In this document: positions 1 to 7,844 of the stretch, piece by piece
How positions within the stretch are numbered: position 1 is the first letter of the stretch
Layout: each line of letters opens with the position of its first letter
Source of the DNA: an uncultured Clostridia bacterium
GTDB lineage: Bacteria; Bacillota; Clostridia; Oscillospirales; Ruminococcaceae
Length of the DNA: 41,057 bases
Direction of reading: 5' to 3'
Assembly (NCBI GenBank): GCA_947588805.1
Contig: CANPYR010000019.1
Location: 1-41,057 of the forward strand
Position numbers and translations under genes: made by a program
Notes under the pieces: model-generated
Databases searched by the model: none
What the model was told of the DNA's origin: nothing
The model's input: the letters and a program-made list of their open reading frames with translations, nothing else

Positions 1-189
1 GTATTTGCTGATGCAAAAGAAAAGCATTCAATGCGATATACATATATTCGAGGTCTTTCCCATGTGACGAATTGGGTAAGGCTTAAATTTGCTGCTATGA
101 ACCTTAAAAAATATGCGATACATAGGTTAAAGGAAGAAGCGTCTCTCCGCTTTATTTGGTTTCCTATCCGAAAAATCGCTTCCTTTTAA
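1..189 (+). CDS. IS1182-type transposase, C-terminal end (partial)
   Basis: An open frame runs from the first base to a TAA at 187-189 (62 residues) and is cut by the window edge. It contains the segment NWVRLKFAAMNLKKYA, which resembles the C-terminus of IS1182-family DDE transposases (typical pattern: VTNWVKLKFAAMNLKK). The upstream part, including the catalytic DDE residues, lies outside the window, so I cannot say whether the element is intact. It sits next to the end of the kdgK operon and reads towards it. Family assignment is from memory of the motif; moderately sure. Confidence 0.7.
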   Translation, partial: VFADAKEKHSMRYTYIRGLSHVTNWVRLKFAAMNLKKYAIHRLKEEASLRFIWFPIRKIASF

Positions 190-197
190 AAATTTTA

Positions 198-265
198 CCC
201 CTGATTTGCGCAAGTCAGGGGGGTTCTACAAGCTGAAACGGCGTGACCGAAATCATGCCGTTTCA
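198..265. repeat. Two hairpins at the presumed end of the insertion sequence
   Basis: Just after the transposase stop there are two inverted repeats. One is CCCCTGA (198-204) with TCAGGGG (215-221). The other is TGAAACGGC (234-242) with GCCGTTTCA (257-265), a perfect 9-bp stem. Neither is followed by a T-tract in the plus direction. They probably belong to the insertion sequence's 3' end. The exact boundary and target duplication cannot be fixed from one end. Confidence 0.5.
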
Positions 266-324
266 AAAAAATTGGTTTCGACTTCCTTATGACGCCCCGC
301 CTAAGCCGGGGGTTTTCGTTACAC

Positions 325-372
325 AAAAAATCTTTCCGGGAAGCGCGAACGCCGCCCGAAAAGATTCTTTTT
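325..372 (-). terminator. Rho-independent terminator of the kdgK operon
   Basis: Read on the minus strand, a 12-bp stem with one G-U pair (AATCTTTTCGGG with CCCGGAAAGATT) closes a GC-rich loop and is followed by a run of T. It lies within 15 bases of the kdgK stop. The plus strand also has a T run on its far side, so the hairpin may work in both directions and insulate the operon from the insertion sequence. Confidence 0.8.
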
Positions 373-378
373 TCACCG

Positions 379-1401
379 TTATCTCTGCACTCTTCCGGAG
401 CCGTCGCCGCCGGCGAGAGCCTGTACCTCGGATACCGAGCAGAGGTTGAAGTCGTGCTCTATAGAATGCTTAAGGCAGGAAGCAGCCACCGCAAAGTTTA
501 TAGCCGCGTCGGGCTCATAGCCGGAGAGAAGCGCGTAAATAAGTCCCCCGCCGAAGCTGTCGCCGCCGCCTACTCTGTCTACTATATGCATATGGTAGCT
601 CTTTGAGAAGTGCGCGTTTCCGTCGGTGTAAAGCATTCCGGCCCAGTCGTTGTCGTTTGCCGAGATGGACGAGCGGAGCGTTATCGCAACATATTTGCAT
701 CCGAACGCGTCGGTGAGCTTTTTGGCTACGCTTATATACCCTTCGTGATTAAGCTTTCCGGAATTTATATCCGTGTTGTCGGCTTCGATCCCGAATACGT
801 CCTTAGCGTCTTCCTCGTTTGCGATGCAAAGATCGATATACGGCATAAGCTTAGTCATAGTCTCCCTCGCCTGTTCGCGGGACCAGAGCTTCTTGCGGTA
901 GTTGAGATCGCAGGATACCGTTATCCCCTTCTTGCGAGCCTTCTTGCAGGCTTCAAGGCATATCTCGGGGAGATTTCCTCCGAGAGCGGGGGTTATTCCT
1001 GTGAAGTGGAACCAATCCGCGCCGTCAAAAATTTTATCCCAGTCAAAATCCTTCGGCTCGGCCTTCGCGACAGAGCTCCCGGCGCGGTCGTATATGACCT
1101 TAGAGGGACGCTGCGAAGCGCCTTTTTCCGCAAAGTATATCCCGAGCCTTTCGCCGCCGCGTACCATCAGCGAGGTATCTACCCCGTAACGCCTCAGCTC
1201 GTTTATAGCCCCCTGTCCGATTTCATGAGCGGGGACCTTCGATACGAACGCAGCGTCCATTCCGTAGTTTGCAAGAGATACCGCCACGTTCGCTTCGCCG
1301 CCGCCGTAGGTGGCTTCAAGCTTATTCGCCTGCAAAAATCTCAGATACCCCTCCGGGTTGAGCCGGAGCATGATCTCGCCGAATGTGATTATTCTTTTCA
1401 T
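379..1401 (-). CDS. kdgK: 2-dehydro-3-deoxygluconokinase (PfkB family)
   Basis: This cytoplasmic kinase phosphorylates 2-keto-3-deoxygluconate (KDG) to KDPG with ATP. The 340-residue protein has the PfkB layout. An N-terminal YGGGEANVAVSLA substrate segment lies near residues 32-44, and the C-terminal signature VDRVGGGDSFGGGLIYA near 274-290 holds the presumed catalytic Asp281. The start has a good site (AGGAGG) about 8 bases upstream. It is the last gene of a leftward operon and follows eda, whose product uses the KDPG it makes. The 154-bp gap to eda is GC-rich with CTGCAG-bounded dyads and may contain an attenuator or small repeat. A generic sugar kinase is possible, but the neighbours make KDG kinase likely. 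Confidence 0.88.
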   Translation of the reverse strand: MKRIITFGEIMLRLNPEGYLRFLQANKLEATYGGGEANVAVSLANYGMDAAFVSKVPAHEIGQGAINELRRYGVDTSLMVRGGERLGIYFAEKGASQRPSKVIYDRAGSSVAKAEPKDFDWDKIFDGADWFHFTGITPALGGNLPEICLEACKKARKKGITVSCDLNYRKKLWSREQARETMTKLMPYIDLCIANEEDAKDVFGIEADNTDINSGKLNHEGYISVAKKLTDAFGCKYVAITLRSSISANDNDWAGMLYTDGNAHFSKSYHMHIVDRVGGGDSFGGGLIYALLSGYEPDAAINFAVAASCLKHSIEHDFNLCSVSEVQALAGGDGSGRVQR

Positions 1402-1555
1402 AGTATTTCCTCCTATTTAATAAGCGGCAGTCAAGGACGGGGCGCGGTAAGGCTTCTGCGTTTAACGCATTCCCCTGCAGAATCTGAGCCGGCGCGGGCT
1501 TCGCCCCCCGCTCACTGCAGGCGCCCCCTGTCTGTTATCCTCGGCTCCCGCCCTG

Positions 1556-2314
1556 TTACTTCTTTATAAGCCTTATCCCGCCGCATTCGAGCCCGACCGA
1601 CTCGATATAAGCCTGAGCTCTTGCGACGTTATTGACCGCAAGCGTTATCCCGTCGCGGGAAATCTCTCTTACTTCAAACCCCTGCGCCGCGAGCACCGCT
1701 TCACGCGTGAGCTTTTTGATCCCTTCCCAGTCGCCCTTGTCGATAAGATCCTTTTTTACCATCCATGTCCCGCCGCATGCTAAGATCTTCTCAAAGCTTA
1801 AGTAGGACGAGATGTTCTTCTCGTTTATCCCTCCCGTCGGCATGAAGCGAAGCTTGGAATAAGGCGCGGATACCGCTTTAAGCTTTGCTATGCCGCCGTT
1901 TTGCTCGGCCGGGAAGAATTTGACTATGTCAAGCCCCATTCCCATCGCCTGCTCCATCTCTCCCGGAGTCGCCGTTCCGGGCATTATTACCGCTCCGACC
2001 GAAATCGCGTATCTTACGATCTCGGGATTGAATCCCGGAGTCACTATAAACTGCGAACCGGCTTCGAGAGCTCCGTCAACCTGCTCCTTTGTAAGGACCG
2101 TTCCCGCGCCGACGAGCATTTCCGGGACCTCGCTTCTGATCCTTCCGATCGCTTCCGCCGCGCAGTCGGTCCTGAAGGTTATCTCAGCCGCGGGAAGCCC
2201 TCCCTCGCAGAGCGCTCTTGCAAGCGGAACAGCTTTTTCAGCGTCGCTTAACGCGATCACAGGCACCACGCCGAGCGTTTCGATTCTTTTTACGATTTCT
2301 TCTCTTGATGACAT
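1556..2314 (-). CDS. eda: KDPG / 4-hydroxy-2-oxoglutarate aldolase with C-terminal extension
   Basis: Class I aldolase that splits 2-keto-3-deoxy-6-phosphogluconate into pyruvate and glyceraldehyde-3-phosphate. The fold markers are in order: PAAEITFRTD with catalytic Glu44, GAGTVL (69-74), TPGFNPE (92-98), MPGTATPGE (111-119), the Schiff-base Lys132 in DIVKFFPAE, and PTGGIN (159-164). The protein has 252 residues, about 40 more than a minimal aldolase. Residues 212-252 (FEVREISRDGITLAVNNV and onwards) form an extra tail that looks like a shortened VOC/glyoxalase-type element seen fused to some clostridial aldolases; that is an inference. It lies 47 bases after the GNAT gene and before kdgK, completing the lower uronate pathway. 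Confidence 0.92.
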   Translation of the reverse strand: MSSREEIVKRIETLGVVPVIALSDAEKAVPLARALCEGGLPAAEITFRTDCAAEAIGRIRSEVPEMLVGAGTVLTKEQVDGALEAGSQFIVTPGFNPEIVRYAISVGAVIMPGTATPGEMEQAMGMGLDIVKFFPAEQNGGIAKLKAVSAPYSKLRFMPTGGINEKNISSYLSFEKILACGGTWMVKKDLIDKGDWEGIKKLTREAVLAAQGFEVREISRDGITLAVNNVARAQAYIESVGLECGGIRLIKK

Positions 2315-2361
2315 TATACCGTCCTCCCGATTTTTAATATATGATTATGATTTGTAAATTT

Positions 2362-2892
2362 TTACTGCCGATTTATAAAGCTTCTGAAATTTTCGGGGCT
2401 GAGCTCGTACTCGGCTGCGGACTGCAGTCTTCCGAGCTGGTCGTGCCAGGAATCCTCGGCTACCTCCGTAAGCGTAAACCCAAGCCGTTCGCAGACGTGC
2501 CTCATTCTTGAATTTTTCGAGTCGGGCCTTGCCGTTATCATCTTATATCCCATATCGAAAAGCTCGGTTATAAGCATACTCAGAAGCTTCTCTCCCCTGC
2601 CCTTTCCGCGCTCTTTCGGAATGCATACCCTTATCTCAAGATTCGCTACCCCTTCCGCTACCGTCTTATAGCTCAGCTCCCCTATCGCCATGCCTTCGCA
2701 TTCGGCTATAAGATGCCTGTTTTCATCGCTCTCGCGCGAAAGCTGCACTCTTACCTTGTCGGTATTTGTCCTAAGCCCGAGCGGAAAACCCGTGTGCGAC
2801 ATAAGCGAACCGTTATTCCACCATCTCGCCAAAAGCGCCGCGTCCTTCGCCGCAGCGTCCCTTAAAAGAAGGTCTTCATATTCTATATGCAT
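2362..2892 (-). CDS. GNAT-family N-acetyltransferase
   Basis: A 176-residue cytoplasmic GNAT protein. The acetyl-CoA-binding core is visible near residues 88-108: RVCIPKERGKGRGEKLLSML, matching the R/Q-x-x-G-x-G/A motif A. A later RHVCERLGFTLTEV segment is the usual motif B end. The substrate is unknown; proteins with this RLGF ending often acetylate peptide or ribosomal-protein termini, but nothing here proves it. It lies 47 bases upstream of eda and 18 bases after the lipoprotein gene, so it is probably co-transcribed. Its link to uronate use is positional only. Confidence 0.85.
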   Translation of the reverse strand: MHIEYEDLLLRDAAAKDAALLARWWNNGSLMSHTGFPLGLRTNTDKVRVQLSRESDENRHLIAECEGMAIGELSYKTVAEGVANLEIRVCIPKERGKGRGEKLLSMLITELFDMGYKMITARPDSKNSRMRHVCERLGFTLTEVAEDSWHDQLGRLQSAAEYELSPENFRSFINRQ

Positions 2893-2910
2893 ATGCTTAC
2901 CCCCAACGTT

Positions 2911-3804
2911 TTACTGCCCTGCGGTTCCAAGGCTGTCGTATCTTTCCTGAGCGTCTTCAAAGGACTTCGTGCTGAAGCAGATGTTATTTCTGTCTCCGTA
3001 GTAGTAAAGGACGCATTCCGCGCTCGCGGCTCCTCCCGATACCGTTACGTAGGTCTTCACCCTCGCTTCGCCGAAGAACATATCCCTGTCGTTTCTTCTT
3101 TCGAGCTTTATGTCAAACTTGAACGGCAGACTGTCAAAGGATACCGCGCCGCTGTTTCCGACGCCTTCCGCAACGGTATAGTCCTCGGCCTTGTATTTCT
3201 CCCCGTCGATAGTCATGCTGTCCGGGCAGGATTTGGATACCAGGAAGTCGTCCGCGTCAACGTCTATCTGTACGCTCTCGATCGAGCTTAAAGACGTTCC
3301 GAGCGCCGCGCTGACCGTCGCCGATTCGCCGTTTCCCATCTCCATGCTGTCAAGCTTCAGCGCTACCCAGAATCCCGTAAGCTCCTTCTTAGTCTCTGTA
3401 GTCGCCGCCGCAGCAGTAGTCTCGGGCGCGGGAGTAGTCGTGGGCGCAGGAGTGGTAGTGGGAGCCGGCGTAGTTGCAGGCGCGGGAGTGGTAGTGGGAG
3501 CCGGAGTAGTCGTAGGCGCGGGAGTAGTAGTCGGCTCGGGAGTCGTCTCCGGCGCGGGAGTAGTTTCGGGTACGGCGGTGGTCTCGGGCGAAGCTTCGGT
3601 CTCGGGGACAGTCTCGGCAGTCTGAGGTTCCGAAGTAGTCTCATCCGGAACCGTCTCCTCCGGAAGCGTTTCGGATGAATCCGCGCTCACCGGCGCGCCT
3701 TTTTGTATTACTACATCAAGATCCCCCGCCTTGACCGAGCAGCCGCAAAGAATTGCCGCCGCCATAAGCGCGGGAAGAATTCTCTTAACAAGTGAAAGCT
3801 TCAT
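2911..3804 (-). CDS. Secreted lipoprotein with Thr/Pro repeat stalk
   Basis: A 297-residue protein of unrecognised function. The signal peptide ends in a lipobox (AAILCGC, Cys22), so it should be lipid-anchored outside the membrane. Residues of about 40-140 are a low-complexity stalk of TTTPAP and ETTPEP units. The C-terminal 155 residues (from about ELTGFWVALKLDSMEMG) look like a beta-rich extracellular domain with no motif I can name. The stalk resembles the Thr/Pro linkers of ruminococcal surface proteins. It lies between the acetyltransferase and GNAT genes in the leftward operon. It may bind carbohydrate or display a domain above the peptidoglycan, but that is speculation. Confidence 0.8.
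   Translation of the reverse strand: MKLSLVKRILPALMAAAILCGCSVKAGDLDVVIQKGAPVSADSSETLPEETVPDETTSEPQTAETVPETEASPETTAVPETTPAPETTPEPTTTPAPTTTPAPTTTPAPATTPAPTTTPAPTTTPAPETTAAAATTETKKELTGFWVALKLDSMEMGNGESATVSAALGTSLSSIESVQIDVDADDFLVSKSCPDSMTIDGEKYKAEDYTVAEGVGNSGAVSFDSLPFKFDIKLERRNDRDMFFGEARVKTYVTVSGGAASAECVLYYYGDRNNICFSTKSFEDAQERYDSLGTAGQ
3426..3570 (-). repeat. Tandem 18-bp coding repeat (TTTPAP stalk)
   Basis: Within the lipoprotein gene, near-identical 18-base units encode TTTPAP at least five times in a row, with ATTPAP, ETTPAP and ETTPEP variants at the flanks. The units differ mainly at wobble positions. Such an array can change copy number by slippage and so vary stalk length between strains. 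Confidence 0.85.
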
Positions 3805-3850
3805 CTTTATCTCTATACCTCCATGGAAAATATTGCCGATTTTTAAAAAA

Positions 3851-4468
3851 TCATATAACTATATTTTCCCAGTCGATTTTTTCTCCGCGTCTGAAATATT
3901 CCCTGTCGTACTCCGAGATCTCCCTCATCACCCGGCAGGGATTCCCTACCGCCACGACGTTCGGCGGGATATCTCTTGTAACGATACTCCCCGCGCCGAT
4001 AACGGAGTTTTCTCCGATAGTCACCCCGGGAACGATAACGGCTCCCGCTCCTATCCAGACGTTTCTTCCGATATTCACCCCGCGGTTATACTGCATCCCC
4101 TTCTCGCGAAGCGCCGGCCAAATCGTATGATTAGCGGTAGCGATAGTGACGTGAGGGCCGAAAAGAACGCAGTCCCCGACACTTATATCCGCGTCGTCGA
4201 CCACCGTAAGCCCGAAATTGGCGTAGACGTTATTCCCGAAATAGACGTTTTTCCCCGCCCAGTTCGCATAAAACGGCGGCTCGACATAGCATCCCTCTCC
4301 GCAGGAGCCAAGCATCTTCTTTAAAAGCTCGTCCCTCTTTTTCTGCTCGCTCGGGCGGGAGTTATTATAATCGTAAAGCATTTCCAAAAGCTCCGCCTGT
4401 TCTCCCTTTAACGATTCGTCGGTGGGATCGTATACCAGTCCGAGCTCCATTCTTTCTCTTTCAGTCAT
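3851..4468 (-). CDS. Maltose/galactoside O-acetyltransferase family protein
   Basis: A 205-residue left-handed beta-helix acetyltransferase of the Maa/LacA group. An N-terminal maltose-acetyltransferase cap (ERMELGLVYDPTDESLKGEQ) precedes hexapeptide repeats from about residue 85. The catalytic His lies in TANHTIW near residue 113, followed by IGRNVWIGAGAVIVPGVTIG and VVAVGNPCRVMREI. It transfers acetyl from acetyl-CoA to a sugar hydroxyl, usually as a detoxification or overflow reaction in the cytoplasm. It is the first gene after a clear leftward promoter at 4553-4581, so it heads the operon that ends in kdgK. The exact sugar acceptor is unknown. Confidence 0.88.
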   Translation of the reverse strand: MTERERMELGLVYDPTDESLKGEQAELLEMLYDYNNSRPSEQKKRDELLKKMLGSCGEGCYVEPPFYANWAGKNVYFGNNVYANFGLTVVDDADISVGDCVLFGPHVTIATANHTIWPALREKGMQYNRGVNIGRNVWIGAGAVIVPGVTIGENSVIGAGSIVTRDIPPNVVAVGNPCRVMREISEYDREYFRRGEKIDWENIVI

Positions 4469-4552
4469 AATATTTCGCCCTCAAATTCCCTTATAATAAT
4501 TATTTTTCCCGGCGGTCGTCCCGCAAAAGCGGTAAAAAGACGTATTTTTATT

Positions 4553-4581
4553 ATTATAGTACTTTGCACGCCCAAAGTCAA
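4553..4581 (-). promoter_or_regulatory. Sigma-A promoter of the leftward uronate operon, with a dyad
   Basis: On the minus strand, TTGACT (4576-4581) and TATAAT (4553-4558) are separated by 17 bases. A perfect dyad, ACTTTG (4561-4566) with CAAAGT (4573-4578), fills the spacer and touches the -35 box. It is a good candidate operator for a local repressor. Confidence 0.75.
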
Positions 4582-4633
4582 CGCCCAGATATAAGAAATA
4601 TTCCATTTTGCAAGAAAAAACTGAATTTATAGC

Positions 4634-4662
4634 TTGATAACTCCAAAAGAAAGTGCTATTAT
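4634..4662 (+). promoter_or_regulatory. Sigma-A promoter of uxuA-uxuB
   Basis: TTGATA (4634-4639) and TATTAT (4657-4662) are 17 bases apart, with a TGC extended -10 just upstream. The site lies about 50 bases before the uxuA start and is divergent from the leftward operon promoter, so a single regulator could control both arms. Confidence 0.65.
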
Positions 4663-4710
4663 ATATTTTGAAGACGGCAATTCAAATTTTTTTGAAAGGA
4701 TGATATTCAT

Positions 4711-5790
4711 ATGAAGATGACATTTCGCTGGTTCGGCTCGAAAAGCGATTCGGTAACGCTTTCGCAGATAAGGCAGATCCCCGGCATGAGCGGAGTTATG
4801 GGATTTTTGGACTATAAGGCCGCCGGAGAGGTCTGGACCGAGGAGGAGATAAAGTCCTATATAGACGAGGTCCGCGCCGCGGGACTCGAATGCGAAGTTA
4901 TCGAGAGCGTGAACGTCCACGAGGACATAAAGCTCGGGCTTCCGACGCGGGACGAATATATCGAGAACTACCGCATAACGATCCGAAATCTTGCAAAATA
5001 CGGAGTCAAGGTGATAGTATATAACTTCATGCCCGTGCTCGACTGGCTAAGAACGGACCTTGCAAGGCCGAATCCCGACGGCTCTACTTCGATGTATTAC
5101 GACGAAGCGGAGCTCGGAACGCTTTCTCCGATAGATATCGTAAAGCGTACCGCCGACAACTGCAACGGCTTCTCGCTCCCCGGCTGGGAACCGGAGCGGC
5201 TCGCGGATCTTGAAAAGGTCCTGAAGCTGTATGAGAATATAGACGAAGAGAAGCTTCTTGAAAACTATAAGTATTTTCTTGACGGTATTATCCCGACCTG
5301 CGAGGAATGCGGGGTAGTTATGGCCTGCCACCCGGACGATCCGGGCTGGAAGATCTTCGGGCTTCCGAGACTTGCCCACGATCAAGCGGGGTACGACAAG
5401 ATTATCAAGCTCCACGACAGCCCCGCAAACGCCATCTGTCTTTGCACCGGCTCTCTCGGCTCTAATGTCGGAAACGACGTTCCGTCGGTCATTCGGCACT
5501 TCGGAAAGATGGGAAGGATAGGCTGCCTTCACGTCAGAAACCTGAAGCACTTGGGCGACGACCGCCGCTTCTGCGAATCGTCTCACCTTTCCTCGGACGG
5601 CGATCTTGATATGTATGAGATCATGAAGGCGATATACGAGGTCTGCCCCGATACTTATATCCGTCCCGATCACGGAAGAATGATCTGGGGCGAGGTCGGA
5701 AGACCCGGCTACGGACTTTATGACAGAGCGCTCGGAGCGTGCTATTTAAACGGTCTCTGGGAAGCCGTTCAGAAGTCGGAGAACAGATAG
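4711..5790 (+). CDS. uxuA: D-mannonate dehydratase
   Basis: Dehydrates D-mannonate to 2-keto-3-deoxygluconate in the cytoplasm. The 359-residue length and the opening [20 protein letters not shown] match the UxuA family, as do [29 protein letters not shown] and PDHGRMIW, whose His, Cys and Asp residues supply the metal site. The site GAAAGGATG lies upstream of ATG 4711. uxuB follows after 147 bases, so the two are probably one unit. The product KDG is taken by the divergent kdgK and eda gene products. The last codons (QKSENR) already lie within the arm of an intergenic repeat. Confidence 0.95.
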   Translation: MKMTFRWFGSKSDSVTLSQIRQIPGMSGVMGFLDYKAAGEVWTEEEIKSYIDEVRAAGLECEVIESVNVHEDIKLGLPTRDEYIENYRITIRNLAKYGVKVIVYNFMPVLDWLRTDLARPNPDGSTSMYYDEAELGTLSPIDIVKRTADNCNGFSLPGWEPERLADLEKVLKLYENIDEEKLLENYKYFLDGIIPTCEECGVVMACHPDDPGWKIFGLPRLAHDQAGYDKIIKLHDSPANAICLCTGSLGSNVGNDVPSVIRHFGKMGRIGCLHVRNLKHLGDDRRFCESSHLSSDGDLDMYEIMKAIYEVCPDTYIRPDHGRMIWGEVGRPGYGLYDRALGACYLNGLWEAVQKSENR

Positions 5791-5925
5791 TCGGAAATCA
5801 GACAGAGGACAGATCGTCAAAGATCAGACGGTCAAACGGTAGATCTTCTGTTCAAAAGGTACCGAGGATCGTTATAGCTGATGTAAAAATCTGATTTCTG
5901 ATATCTGATCTCTGTTTTCTAATAG
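5778..5925. repeat. TTCTGA-type dispersed repeat, locus A (imperfect inverted repeat)
   Basis: The uxuA-uxuB gap is bounded by complementary low-complexity arms. The left arm (about 5778-5829) is rich in ATCAGAC, GGACAGAT and GATCAGAC. The right arm (5889-5920) is rich in TCTGATTTCTGATATCTGAT. The arms can fold on each other. Related arms occur at 14786-14953 and 30186-30345. The left arm overlaps the 3' end of uxuA. Confidence 0.6.
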
Positions 5926-5937
5926 GAGGATTTTTAT

Positions 5938-7539
5938 ATGAAACTCAACATAGCCTCTTTGGAAAATAAAGGCGCTTGGGAGGCGGCGGGGATAAAGCTG
6001 CCGCAGTACGACGTTAAAGCCGTCGCCGACAGGACGAAAGACAGCCCGATGTGGCTACACTTCGGCGCGGGAAATATTTTCAGGGGCTTTATCGGCTCCA
6101 TCCAGCAGCGGCTTTTAAACGCAGGTCTTTCGGATCGCGGGATAATCGCCGCGGATACCTTCGATTACGAGATCATAGACAAAATATATAAGCCGCACGA
6201 CAATCTCACCCTTAACGTGAGTCTTAATCCCGACGGCTCCGTCGACTGCGAGGTCTTAGGCTCTGTTGTGGACGCGCTTAAAGCCGACTGCTCGGACGGC
6301 GAGGAGATGGCGAAATTCAGGAAAATTTTCGGATCGGAGTCCTTGCAGATGGTAAGCTTTACCATCACTGAGAAAGGATACGCCATCAGAAACACCTCCG
6401 GCGAGCTTATGCCGATAGTTGTTTCGGATATCGAAAACGGTCCCGAAAGTCCTAAGCACGCCATGAGCTTTGTCGCTTCCATGCTTCTTCACAGATTCCT
6501 CTCCTGCAAGACTCCTATCGCCGCGGTTTCCATGGACAACTGCTCGCACAACGGCGAGAAATTAAAAAGCTCGGTTACTGCGATAGCTTCCGCGTGGGTA
6601 GAAAAAGGTTTCGCGCCGAAGGAATATCTTGAATATCTCGAAAACGACGTTTCATTCCCCTGGTCCATGATAGATAAGATCACGCCGCGCCCGGCTAAAT
6701 CCGTAGAGGAAAAGCTTAACGGGCTCGGAGTAAGCGGCATGTCCGCTGTCGTCACTTCAAAAAATACATATATAGCGCCGTTTGTGAACGCCGAGAGACC
6801 GGAGTACCTCGTTATTGAGGACGATTTTCCGAACGGCCGTCCTCCGCTTGAAAAGGCTGGAGTATATCTTACCGACCGCGATACCGTAAACAAGACCGAG
6901 AGGATGAAGGTAACGACCTGCTTAAATCCCTTGCACACCGCGCTTGCGGTCTACGGATGCATGTTAGGATATACTCTTATCTGCGAGGAAATGAAGGATA
7001 ACGAGCTTGTCAGACTGATCAAGAAGCTGGGATACGAAGAAGGGCTCCCGGTAGTTACCGACCCCGGTATCATAAGCCCGAAGGCGTTTATAGACGAAGT
7101 GGTGAACGAAAGGCTTCCCAACCCGTTCATGCCCGACGCGCCGCAGAGAATCGCCACCGATACTTCCCAAAAGGTCGGGATACGTTTCGGCGAAACCGTA
7201 AAGAGCTACAGCGCGATGGGAAGAGCAAACGAGCTTACCGCCATTCCTCTCGCGATAGCGGGCTGGCTCAGGTATCTTTTAGCGCTGGACGACGATCTTT
7301 TGCCGATAGAAGTCTCTTCGGACCCGCTAAAAGACGAGCTACAAAAAAAGCTTGAGGGTATAGAGATCTCTAAACCCGAGACAGTCGGCGATAAGCTTAA
7401 GCCGATACTTGAAAACGAGACCGTTTTCGGCTCGGATCTTGTAAAAGCCGGGCTTGCGGATAAGATAGAGGGATATTTCGCGGAGCTTATCTCCGGCAAG
7501 GGCGCAGTAAGAGCGACTCTGAAAAAGTATCTGGCATAA
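5938..7539 (+). CDS. uxuB: D-fructuronate reductase (mannitol dehydrogenase family)
   Basis: NAD-dependent oxidoreductase converting D-fructuronate to D-mannonate, the substrate of UxuA. The 533-residue protein has the polyol dehydrogenase layout. An N-terminal nucleotide-binding part contains LHFGAGNIFRGF (about 40-51), and the C-terminal catalytic domain contains KVTTCLNPLHTALAVYG, matching the family KxxxxNxxH motif. A good AGGAGG site precedes ATG 5938. A tagaturonate or mannitol substrate is possible, but the uxuA neighbour favours fructuronate. A strong terminator follows. The glucuronate isomerase that would supply fructuronate is not in the window. Confidence 0.92.
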   Translation: MKLNIASLENKGAWEAAGIKLPQYDVKAVADRTKDSPMWLHFGAGNIFRGFIGSIQQRLLNAGLSDRGIIAADTFDYEIIDKIYKPHDNLTLNVSLNPDGSVDCEVLGSVVDALKADCSDGEEMAKFRKIFGSESLQMVSFTITEKGYAIRNTSGELMPIVVSDIENGPESPKHAMSFVASMLLHRFLSCKTPIAAVSMDNCSHNGEKLKSSVTAIASAWVEKGFAPKEYLEYLENDVSFPWSMIDKITPRPAKSVEEKLNGLGVSGMSAVVTSKNTYIAPFVNAERPEYLVIEDDFPNGRPPLEKAGVYLTDRDTVNKTERMKVTTCLNPLHTALAVYGCMLGYTLICEEMKDNELVRLIKKLGYEEGLPVVTDPGIISPKAFIDEVVNERLPNPFMPDAPQRIATDTSQKVGIRFGETVKSYSAMGRANELTAIPLAIAGWLRYLLALDDDLLPIEVSSDPLKDELQKKLEGIEISKPETVGDKLKPILENETVFGSDLVKAGLADKIEGYFAELISGKGAVRATLKKYLA

Positions 7540-7556
7540 AATTATATAAATAAATT

Positions 7557-7595
7557 CCTGCCGAGGGATGATAATCGCCCCCGGCAGGTTTTTTT
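7557..7595 (+). terminator. Rho-independent terminator after uxuB
   Basis: CCTGCCGAGGG pairs with CCCCCGGCAGG across a 10-base loop and is followed by seven T. It starts about 18 bases after the uxuB stop and closes the uxuA-uxuB unit. Confidence 0.9.
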
Positions 7596-7718
7596 CGCCT
7601 TAAAAGCTGATTTTTGACAGGTTTATATGAACTTACGCCGGAATTTATCCGCAGGTTTTCTTAATTTCCGGATTTATAAAGCTTTAAATTATTTTCCAAA
7701 AACGCCCGCAAAAAATCC

Positions 7719-7747
7719 TTGCAAAATAAAAAGAATACTGCTATAAT
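7719..7747 (+). promoter_or_regulatory. Sigma-A promoter of the CapA-like gene
   Basis: TTGCAA (7719-7724) and TATAAT (7742-7747) are 17 bases apart, with a TGC extended -10. The promoter overlaps the in-frame upstream TTG at 7719, which rules that codon out as the start and supports ATG 7845. Confidence 0.8.
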
Positions 7748-7844
7748 ATATAATACGTTTGATGTGATTATATATCGCATTTTGCAAAAACGGAAACGGG
7801 CAGGTTTTTACATACCCCGCTTCCCTTGGAAAGAAGTGTTTAAA

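Noticed and set aside
610-1569. Long plus-strand open frame (319 codons) opposite kdgK
   Set aside because: It is the antisense of kdgK, which has conserved catalytic motifs and a good ribosome binding site; the plus frame matches nothing.
3191-3625. Plus-strand frame rich in Val/Gly/Ala repeats
   Set aside because: It is the antisense translation of the TTTPAP stalk repeat of the lipoprotein gene.
7719-7844. Longer N-terminus for the CapA-like protein starting at TTG 7719
   Set aside because: That codon lies in the -35 box of a strong promoter, and the ATG at 7845 has a ribosome binding site and a proper lipoprotein signal.
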